Assembly (NCBI GenBank): GCA_933207985.1
Contig: OW240913.1
Location: 270,162,865 to 270,226,864, forward strand
Direction: 5' to 3'
Length of the DNA stretch: 64,000 nucleotides
Origin: Pelobates cultripes
Lineage: Eukaryota; Chordata; Amphibia; Anura; Pelobatidae
Shown: piece by piece, positions 42,801 to 54,800 of the stretch
Numbering within the stretch: position 1 is the stretch's first letter
Layout of the letters: each line of letters starts with the position of its first letter
Made by a program: the position numbers and the translations under genes
The notes under the pieces: model-generated
The model's database searches: none
The model's input: only the letters and a program-made list of their open reading frames with translations
What the model was told of the DNA's origin: nothing

Positions 42801-45800
42801 GTAGTAAATTCCAAATACTCCAACTATACTCCCTTGTAACATAGGACTGTGTCTATACACTGGTTGCTTCTTAGACTAAAGGGTATCTAGGGAGCTGATA
42901 GCATGCAATCGCTATTAAGATAGAGACACTTTGTTTTCCTGGCACTATAGTTTCCCTTTCAGCTAAAGTTGTTTTGGTGCCTATAAAAGTGTGAGAGTAG
43001 GATATGGGCCCAATTTTAAAACCATAGAAAGTCAAAGGGACAGAATTGAACATTGGCAGTGAATTTTATTATGTATATACTCCTTGGAAGGGAAGGTTAT
43101 AAAGGCAGGATTGCTCACATTTTAAAAAATATTATAATGTAATGCAATATGCTGCCCATTCATAGTACTTGTACACTTAAAGCAGCCAACTAGTCTGCTG
43201 GTACACTGTACATTGATGTTAAGAATAACATGTACAGGCCAGTGTGCTGTTACATCAGACTATGAATTAAGGTACAATAGGATGCAGAGAGGTCTTTCAG
43301 TTTCCCAAGTCATTATACGAGTATACTGAAATGTGTAAGTAATAGTGTTCTTTAACTCTGTGGGATGACAGATTGCTATATTTCCTAGTTATCAGCAGAT
43401 TGTGGACTTTCTTAATGTGAGTGCTCATTTAAAAATGAATGTTACTTTATTCCTTATTTTAGTTATAGAACAGACATTGTTTTATTCCCTGCCACATCAC
43501 TGCTCCTGCTATCTCATATTCTGCCAGCAGATGTGATAAAAAAAACACTAAGTGCAGTTAAATACATAGTGTGTAATGTTGGCTGATATACCCTTATGCT
43601 CTGAAATGAACACACAGGGAGAATGTATCAGTGATCTAGTTAAGCTGAATGTTTATATTGTAGTCATACAAATAGTATATCTTGACTAATATTCAGTTGT
43701 AGTTACTATAAAAAATATCTAACTATAAATAAAATAAATATATAGACAGACTATATCTACGGTCAATAGTATTGTTAGAGTTTGTTTATCAGGAAAATAC
43801 AATCTCCAGATTTTTCCTTAAAACAGATGGTTTTAAAACGCCTTCTAATATTTGAAACTGTAAATTGTTTTGTAGATAGGCTGATCTTTTAATTTTTTAA
43901 GAAAACTAGAGTGAAATTACAGGGTTAGTTACTTAAATGTGAATTGACAGTTACTGAATAATTTTCACGGTAATCTCCCCATTGTGATATTTTATTCCTT
44001 CACTTTAATTTGTGTATTTGTTTCCCACTCCCTTATGTATAAACTTGTGTTCGATCCGTTTGTTCTTTGTCTTCCTCTTTTGAGCTTTATGGGTCCCACC
44101 TAAAGTGTTCAGAGGCATTCACTTAAAAAGATATACACTATATGGCCAAATACCGGTGAAAGGAGAACTTGAGTGGCCTCAACCCCACTGAACCTTTGGA
44201 ATGACCTTACAAATTCTCTTTTGGCTGATTGTTGGTTGACATTCCCACAGATAGAACTCAAAATCACATGGAAAGCCTTTCCAGAAGAGTGATGACTTAT
44301 AGCTGTAATGTGAGGTTATAGTAATGTACATAGTTTTGAAATGGGATGTCTAACTAGCAACAAGCTTCTATAGGTGTGATGGTCAAGTGTTCACATATTT
44401 TTGGCCTTATATATAATATACGGCAAAGAGAACGTGGACGCCTGAGCATCACAGTATACATACACTCACCATACTGTATATATACACTCACACTGAGTCC
44501 TCTGGTTAACTCCCTATAGACAATTCTAGATAAATAGTCAATTCCAGCCTTTTAACTCAAAAATCAGCTGTCAACAAACTCATTGTTTAGTGAACTGCCC
44601 TTTCTGAAACTGACTTCGGTGGACTGTTCTTGCAGCTCATAAATTTTGGTAGTAAAAATAAACCAGGTCTTACTGTAATAGAGACCAAATGTTCAAAACT
44701 ATAAATGTATTTCAGCTAATACTAGACGTAGAGCTAAAAACCTCTAAATTGTGGTTTTATGCCTGTAATTTTGTGATTAGTGTAAATCCTAGAACCTTTT
44801 CCATTATAGGAAGAAAAATCACAAGGGGTTATTTATCACGTGTTTTCCTTGAAAACCAAGATGTATTTGGTATATTTTGAAAGTATAAACATATATGGAC
44901 TATTTTCCCTGCAAACCACTATTTCACAATAGTGTCAACTAAAGTAATTTCTTAGAGATACAGGCCCTGATTACTATCTAACCCTGCTAGTCATTAAAAA
45001 TTAAAGAAAGCCTATGGGGTTAAAATGACCCCCACGTATATATTATCCAGCGGTGATTGATTAAAATCTATCCTATTGTAGAGTACACATAATTTTCACA
45101 ATTAATTCCAAGGAATGCAGAATGGTTGGATTAGAATTTAAAACACAAACACAAGTGTAAAGACTAAACACTGCCTTACATTATCAGATCTGATGATTTT
45201 ATCTTTGTAGGTCAGTCTACAAAACCCAAAATAATTTACAGTAAAACCAGATATTTTAAAACATTTTTAGCCCCAAGTCTGTTACCATCTACTAATTTGG
45301 AGGAATTGCACGATGAAAGATACATTTTGAATTTTTGTTTATCTATGTCACAGACTCCTTTTTTGTAGTATAATTGTACATTACCTGCTTTACTTCCTTC
45401 TTTGTCTTATTTTGCTGCATCTGACTAATTTTTGATGACTTCTCGGCTTCCTCTGCCAATGATCGAAGCCGATATTCTTTCTGTTCAATGTCTTCGAGTA
45501 ATTTGTCCACACTGGCCGACTTTATGTTTTCAAGTTGATGTTTGCTCCTTGTCTCCTGTGAGTATCTGTGTTCTGATTCATTCAGCAACTGTTTCTGCAG
45601 GACACAAGTAAATATATCATCAAGCTACACAATTTCATTTGGGGATATTCTGAAAATGATAGAAGCTCAGTATGTGGCTACATGTTGTAGGAAATGGATA
45701 TTGACAGAAATAAGAAAAGTCCACTTCTTTAAATTTTCTGACTGCTTGCATTAATATATGGATCCCAAAATACCTAATTGATAAATATTATACAGAATGT

Positions 45801-48800
45801 CCCTGCAGCAACAGTATAAAACGAAGTCAACAGTTATCACTCTTTTTCTGTGTAAGAACAAAAACTGCCGGAGCCCAAAATAGCCATGCTGTTACTATAG
45901 TCAGCTAGGAGAGAGTTTCCACATCAGCTCATAGCCTATTATGCTTTGCCATTGGGATTTAAATTTGCTGTAATTGGGGCGGAGCCTAGCTTCCAGGCTC
46001 AGCAGACGTGCAGAAACCAAACTCCTGACCAAAATTGCCTTTCTGGGGGAAAACAAAACAAAAATCAAGCACATCCACTGCCTGGAGGAAAACAAGCAAG
46101 GAGGAGACACCCGGAAAAACTCTTTGACACCCGAATCATGCATGTCACAAACCGGGAACCCTGAAAATCTGCTGCGGCCTACCTGGGACTGAAGCGGGGA
46201 GAGGCGGCTGCTCTCCTCGCTAGTGAACAGGCTCACAGACCGCTTTAACCTCCCAACTCATACCCCCGCCCTGGACCGGTGGGGGATATCCCGGTCCACA
46301 CAAGGCGCCTGAAATACACAAAGCTAAAGCCAAGAGGCCGGTCCGGGAAAACTTGGTGAGCCACGTGGCACCTCAAGATGGCTGCCGCAACGCAATCACA
46401 GCGCAGCCCAGCAGGCCAGAGCTGGAGGGAGGCCTTCGAAACCCGGTTTGACTCTGTCTGTCAAGCCTTCTGGGACCGCATTGCCCAGCATGAATCCCTG
46501 CCTACCCCTCCTGAGACGGGACCTACCTGCTGACCAGCAGCAGACACCTGTCCATCTTCTGGGCCGGGAGCCCAACTGGAGGAATCTCCAGGCTGCAGTC
46601 CAACTGCCCGTGGGGATCACTGCAAGCCGGCAAACCCAGGGACCCACGATCCAGCCTCACAGCGGAGGAGGTTCTATGGACAGAGGGCGCCAGCTCCCTT
46701 AACAGCCCGGAGCCGAAGGGACAGGGACCTGTCATGCTACACACAACGCCTGTACCACGAGCAGGACAACCCACGCTCCCACACTTTGAAGAGGGGCACT
46801 GCTAAAGCTGACCGGGCACCAGACTCTCCATGGCGGCATGCAAGAGGCATTGGCTGAGAACGGCTAAGAACACACTCACCAGCCCATCTCCTGAAACCCA
46901 CCAACGGCCTGGACTCTGACAATTCTAATGTGGACACTGATACCTTAAGTAAAGTATAGCATACACACGCTCACCCACACTATAGATGGCAAGGATAACC
47001 TCTAACTGCAGCTTTGGCTTTAGATGTAATATTATTGTTGATACTGACACCCAACTAGCTTGTGCTTAGCGTCGGATTATCACTACTCTACTCTATATAA
47101 CACTAAGCTGCATACAACATGAATAATCTTACATACTCACCATATAAAATGTGCATGCATCATCACACCCCCCACTGTTATATCTATCTTAAAACTAGAG
47201 CATAAGGATTGCCTTTGGGGTACCCCATGCATGTTGTATTTTCATGTGCACAGCAAAAAAAAAAAGAACAAAAACTGCCATGATTTTGAATGTATTACCG
47301 TCCACTCAATGATAATGGAAGTTGTAGGTCAGACACAAATAAAGATCGGCCTATTTGCTGATTTAGAATAATATGGATTTTAAATAGACAGGGCAGAATT
47401 GGCAAATTGTACATAAAAAAGAACCCATTCTTTATAAAAACTTATGTATAATTCAATATAGGTAGCTGTGACATTTGCATTTCTAAAGTGGTTGCCTTAA
47501 AAATTTGGGTTAAACTTGTAAAAATGGTATGAGTAATAAGTCTGGCACAATGTGTCAAATTAAATGTGCAATAATTCACAAAAGAATTAACCTCTCAAAG
47601 ATTAATGCCAGTCTACACCAAGCATGTCAAACTCGCGGCCCACAATGGACAGCTTTGCGGCCCGGAGAGCCGCGAGTACATGCCTAATTGCCTAGTGTTC
47701 CAAGCATAGTAGGCACCTGCTTTCCCCACATTGCAGGTGCCTACTCTGCTATAATTTACCCGGCTGGTGAAGAGGGGACGGTGGATGCAGCGAGGGAGCT
47801 CGCACCGTCTGTAGTGATGCCGGGCGCCGGGAAATGACGTCATATTCCTGCGCCCGGCATTACCAAACTGCGCGCGAGGGAGCAGTGAGGATCATGAAGG
47901 AGATCTGTCTGTGAGTGTATCTGTGTGTCAGTGAGTGAGTGTGTGTCTGTGTGTCAGTAAGTATGTGTGTGTCTGTCAGTGACTGTGTGTGTGTCTGTCA
48001 GTGAGTGTGTGTGTGTCAGTCAGTGTTGCAATAGCCGCGTCTGGATAGTGGAGGACCTGGAGGTGCACGGAGGCAAGCAACGCCACATCACATTCCAACG
48101 TGATATCGACGTGCTCCACCTTCACAGGGTGTCAAGAAGTAGCAGGAGGATCTGTTTTGGCACAGGGTGCAGACGGCGCCATTTGGGATATACCAGATGC
48201 CGGGCTCCGGAATCGCATACTGGCAGCGGCAATGTGAGTGGAGTCTGCTTGTTGGCTAGTTGGGGGTGCTGGAATTTAGTAGAGGGGTGGACTGGGATTT
48301 ATTTTATGGGGGGTGCTGTGGTTTAGTAGCAGGGGTTGCTGTTTTTTTTTATACTGTACTTTTCAAAATAAACCTACATTTCTATGAAAGTGGGTTTTTT
48401 TTGTGGCCCACATAAACTTAAACCTTGTTTATTTGGCCCTTGCTAGACTTTGCGTTTGACATGCTTGGTCTACACAGTCACAATAATCTGTTTTTTAATT
48501 ATTGATTTCCAAAATGGAATGAGCCACTCACAGCAGGACTACATACAGCTACAGAAGCTCCCTATAAACAGACAATTCAGAGTTTTTGTTTAAAAAAAAA
48601 AAAAAAACTTCCAGTGTATAAATATCTGATGTTTCTTTATTTGTTATCCAATTTATCCCATTTATGCATAACCCTGTATACTGTTTTATAAATAGAAAAT
48701 TCTAACTCGCTGCATTTATGACTCACACCTGTAAAGATAAACAAACAGGGCAAAGTCGACATCTGTGTACCTGTTTGGCCAGCTGTTGTTTTACTCTGCT

Positions 48801-51800
48801 GTTCTCAGCCTGTGTCCTTGTAAGGGCTGTCCTTGCAACAGTCAGTTCCTGACGGAGCAAGCTCACTTCTTTCTCCACTGTCATCTTTAACTTCAGCCAA
48901 TCCTTTTTGTTTTGGATAGCCCCCTGTAAAGAATACACATGACATTAGTTTGATTTCTAGACTTTCCAAGCCTTTTTTATCATATAAGTAAGCAAAAAGA
49001 AATATGTCTGTGCTGTAACATGCATTAATAATACGTGTAACTAAATAGGCATCTTTTTAGCAAGCGGGCATTGAGATATATCCCATTATGGATTCCCAAT
49101 CTTTTTCTTTGTTTGTTTTTACCTATTCTAAAATAGTCAGTCTGTATTATTACCTCTCCTCTATTTAGACAATCAGATTTATCTACTATGTAAAATGCGT
49201 TGGTAAAAATGTGAAATGCTGTCCTGTAGCTCTGTCTTTGTACATTTATTTCCCTTTAAATGAGCTTTCGGATATCAAGACATATGCATGTAACTTCAGT
49301 GACTATTATAATTCATTCAGTGACATTCTTCACCTTTTCAGACTTTCTGAGCTTCCCACGTAGTCGCCCTTCTTTGGCTATTATTTTCCAGTGATTTAAA
49401 GCTTTCAGCTTACAAACTAATGATCGCAATGTGCTGTTCTCATCTCTGAGATCCTGTAACTTGTCTTGCTAAAAAATAAAGAAAGGGTAAATAGAGTAAA
49501 CACAGACAAACTTGAATTTAGGGGAAAAAATAATCTATGACCCATAGTACAGTACACATATGTGGGTGGCATGAAAGTTGACATACCAAGCTTGTGTAAT
49601 AATAGGCAAAATCATGGGGCAGAGCTGCCGAGCCGTGCAGACGCATGTAATGCGGGTTCCAGCACTCTCTGAAACAAACGCAGAGATAATCCTGATCCTG
49701 AAGCTCAAAACCACTCCACTGTGCACCCACCAGACTGGGAGTGTACCGACGACTCGAGGGATACTTTATCCGACACACTCTGTTACTGGGAGCCGGCATT
49801 GACCAATCGTGGCCTACGGCAAAGGTGCTGAGGAGAGACAGCTGCTCTCCTCAATCTACAATTAATGGAGAGGACTTGTCTCACACTTACCTCCCCCCCC
49901 TCGGACAGGCAGGGGTTATTCCGGTCCACCCTTAGGAAGCCATACTGATCCGTCAGAAGCACAGGTAAACACCACAACGGCAGTTGCAAACTCCAGTTAC
50001 ACGGTCAAAATGGCAGATGCCACATGGACACCTGGAGCAACAGGAGAGAATCCGAATATCTTGTCCAAGCTAGACAACAACATCTACAATTTTTGGCGCA
50101 AGCTGAAGAAGCGGCTATACCAACCTGTCCAATCAAGTGTCTACTCACCACTAAAGCCAACCCCAGCCCTGCAGAAGAAACCAACAATTTTAGTGGCACG
50201 TCAGGCCCCAACAAGGTGGCGGGTCAGGAAGCACACAACACTCTGACATACAACACGCATGAAGAAACAGCTGCGACCTGCCACAGGGACTCCTAAACGG
50301 ATGGGGTTTCTGGCAGACTCTCTAATAATATCACCTGGCTCAGCTTACCCAATTCTCTTGAAGCACAGGGGCCTGCTCATCTTCCCTAGGTTATGGGACT
50401 CCACTATGCCCCTGGTTGGCATAGGCTAGCCTGAAATTACGACCCATTATTAGGCCCTTCCTCCATAGATAAAAAGGTCTATACACAGCACTAAGCGGGT
50501 GGAACACTGTCAGTTTCTAAGTACTCTGTCTATAGTTTCTTTCCTGACATAACACTCATTCTTCTCACTACGCATCCTGCTAAGGGCCTCCTGAGGAGTA
50601 CATCTCGTCAGTTTATCTGTTGTAAGCTTGTCATTACCTTTAAAAAAAAAACAAAAAAAAAACGTGCCGTTCAATCGTGATTATAATGCTGACATGGTGG
50701 TAATTTTCCCTGTTATTCTTACTTGCTATTATATTATGTGTGCCAACGTGCTGACCCTCTCATGCACAACAAAAATAAAGAATTTAAAAATATATAATTT
50801 TTTGTTTAATTGGCAAAATCACATGCGTAATAATACGCATACGTACATGATATATGCTCACAGAACCGCAGTGCTTCAATATGGCACATGCTGAGATAAT
50901 ATTGGTAATCCATTTTATATAGGATTGGCTAAGGGATAAAAACTCTAGAAAATATTCCAAGAGTTGTATGACTTATTAGCGACTGATTGAATAATCTTAT
51001 TAATAATGTTACTTGTACTTATTTTATTAAACTCAGAAATATTTAATGGTAACCTGATGGGAATTGCACCTGCAACACTGAGGATTCAACAGGCTGTATA
51101 GCAGGTGGAATAATCATATGGGCTCTAGTACATGGAGAATAAATGGACAGAATAAGACGCACAGTATTTGTTCAAACAGCTTAACAATTGCTGTAGCATG
51201 ACTCATTTTTAGAAAGGCACCAGACCTGAAGTCTATGTTTGCCTGGGCAACAGGTTTCTGTTATCACAAGCTGATCCTTTGCACTGGTGCAGCACGATGC
51301 AGTTCACAGAGTAGTTCACAAGTGCATGACATAACCCAGTAACATGTCACTGCTCTACAAAAATGTATAAAACATTACACAGGTCTTTTTAATACAGCCA
51401 GTTACAGTATCACTATAATGCCAGATCCTCAATAAATACAGACATAAAAAAATGTAAAAATTAGTAAAGGCTGTCAAAGAGTGACCCCACTTCTTCCTAT
51501 TAGATTAATGCTCCAATTAGATGGATGGCAGCTCCTGGTAACCAATATATATAATAATAAAGGAATAAACACATATATCTAGTACAAAACGTATACACGT
51601 ATATGTATTGTTATTATACATTTTTTCACACCTGGTTATATACCTTTTAAATATTTATCTTTGGGAACAAGTGGTTTCAAAGTGGATCAAATTTAATAAT
51701 TAGCAATACAGATGGTTTGAAAATAAATTTTAATTAGGAATTTTCAATTATTTTCAGATACACAGATAAACAATAAGTAATAATCAGTATGAAAAGTTAG

Positions 51801-54800
51801 GCAAAATTGTGGTGTGCAATGTGATAAAGTATTCAACACGCCAAACATTTTGAATATAAAATGTAGAATTTCAAAGGAAAAGGAATTTTAACCCTTTAAC
51901 AATAAACCTCCTCTCAATCCAGTCAATCCCCTATCCCATCCCCTTGTCTGTCCCCTCCCCTCTCAAGGAAGAGAAGCAATTGCATTGCGGCTTTAAATGT
52001 TTGGAGGAGCCATGAATTGCACAGGGTTAAAAAATAAAATTTCCTCATCTGGAGGAATTTTTGGCTAGAGTTTCTTTATTGTTTAAAGTGTTCAGCCAAT
52101 ATATTTTAAATAGAAAGGTGAGTTTGGTTAAAAATAAGTAACAAAAGTGGAGCACCCTGCAGGTTACCCGAAGGATTCACTATTGCAATACAAGATACAC
52201 TGAGCTAGTTTGTGAATAAGTTCTGCATGCCAGGAAGATTGGTTAGTGCATATGCAGATTGCATTAACGCTATTTTCTATGCTCACGAAGTCAATCCCTT
52301 GCCTTAGAAACACAGACATATAGAGAGATAGAAAGGCTTAGAAACAGTCTGGGATTTCCTTCTCTGAAAAATTGAAATTAAAGGTTTTAAAATTGGACTT
52401 CTGTTGTTGTTGTTGATTGCTCTGCTGTGAACATGGACTATACCTTGATCCACAACACGGATTATACCTAATAATATTCATTAGTGTAATGTACAGATTA
52501 TTCCAATTATGGAGGATTTATGTACTTCTCTACTAACCCCCTTCTCCTGTGTTCTGGATAGAATGGAATGCAGTAAAGGGGGTTTAGTAAGCAACAATAA
52601 TATTGCCTTTATTAGCTGTATTTGTATGGGAGCATTTTCCAGGTTAACATCAATATAAATATATGTATAAGTAAGAAGACAAATTTATGGTATTATTTAA
52701 AAGAGTATTAATTTCACATCCACGTTACTATCACATAATGAAAACAATATATCAAACATTATAAAGGACCTTACCATGGCCAAAGTATTTCTCAGATCAT
52801 TGTCATCTTTCCTGGAACCATATTTTTTCTTTAGCAGGATCATGTCATCTATTCCTTCTTTCCTAACTTCACTGATTAGTGTCTTCACTTGTCTGTTCAT
52901 ATTAATATGATATTCATCAAGTTTACACTGTAATAACAATAGGAATTCAAATCTTGGATCAGGTTTGCAGGCTTCCATACTGAAAAATGATCAGAAATAA
53001 CAAACGAAAACGTGGTGCCTTACAGTTGGGTGACTAAAAAAAGTCTGACCTGGATTAGAGGAACACTTCAAGCACCTTAACCACTACGGCTCAGTGTAGT
53101 GGTTATGATGTCAGGAGGGCCCTGTCCCATCTCATGGCAAGTAGTCAAGATATTTGCAAATGGTTTGAAAATTCACCTAGGTTTCACCTCCTCTCTAGCC
53201 GGAAACTGCAACTCAGAGCTAATCCCAGGGGTGACAGACTTCACTCATTGACTGAGAACCTTCAACTGATGGAATCTTCTTATAGGAGCATCTAGCCCCA
53301 GAAAAGACTATGACCAGTGCCTTATGGACCCCACATACATTCTAAAACCGTTCACACACAGTTTGACTACCTACTATGGGAGGCCATATGGGCATTCCTT
53401 ACGGTGCTTGGAATGCATCTTTAATCTCTGGATTGAGCGTAGGACAAGGAAGGAAAGTAATTGTCAGAGAAATTATCAAAGGAGAACGAAAAACTAAATA
53501 ACTTAAATAGGGGGTAGGGAGACGGGAGAAAAGTAAGGAATTGTGGTGGAGTATCCTAGAGAGTGTAAATCCCTTAGGAGGGAGGGGGACAGTAAGTGGT
53601 AGACACTGTATGTACCACTTTAACTAAAATGTAAAACGTAACTTTTAATACACATGCATAAAACCACGAGAGCACACGCTAAGAACATAAGTGAATCAAA
53701 ATATATAATAATACAAAAAATTTGTATATATGTGCAAGCAGCCCCTCGTTAGATCAAAAGTGTTAGCTGCAACAATTCATACAAAATGTATTCAAGGGCT
53801 GCCGCTCAAGATACAATAGTAACCCAGAGCACTGGTATATATAAAAACAATTGCAGCCTCTGAACTGTAGTGACAGGCTGCAATGAAAATAGCGTCCTTA
53901 TAGTGAGACAGTTATTAGGTATAACTAGTCATGGCTCGTCTTGGCTGACACCAAGATAGTGTAATGTGTATTATTCAGACGGCACGGTATAGTAGTAAGA
54001 GCTAGTTGGTAATATACAACACCCGGTTTTCGGAGTGTTATTTAGGCAGTAGTATGCCTATTGGTATTCGTAGCCTACTGTTGCCAGAGGCACTGCGCTA
54101 GGGGTATGAGCGCATATACCCAGACCGTGTAGCTAGTATCGCAAAACAGGGCTGCAGAAATATATATCACAAAGGTGATGTGTATATATACTGGGTGCAG
54201 AGCAGCAGCAATAATAAGGAGAAAGATTACTGGACTAGCTACCAAAACTCCCTAAGTGCTTGTGCCTTCAAGGGCACCCCTTAAATAAAGCCTGCAGATT
54301 CCCTAAACCCTGGTTAGAAAGAGCCTCCCGCCAGAAATCCTGCATAGGAAGCAGAGATTATGATAAACACTGCTCCCCAGATACACTAATAAAGTGGATT
54401 AAATACTGATGAATATCAGAAATGACGGTCAGCTCCTAGCAAGCTAAGTTGCTTGTGATAGTGCAGTAAGATAGCTGTTGGCACAAATCCAAGCTATACT
54501 AATTAGTAGGAGATTGCTGAAGTATGTCTCAATGTGCAGGCACTGTTGGTGCAGTGACTAATGGATAGCGCCGGTGTGTTCCCCATTATACCTAATAAGT
54601 GTCTCACTATCAGGACGCTATTTTCATTGCAGCCTGTCACTACAGTTCAGAGGCTGCAATTGTTTTTATGTATACCAGTGCCCTGGGTTACTATTGTATC
54701 TTGAGCGGCAGCCCTTGAATACATTTTGTATGAATTGTTGCAGCTAACACTTTTGATCTAACGAGGGGCTGCTTGCACATATATACACATTTTTTGTATC

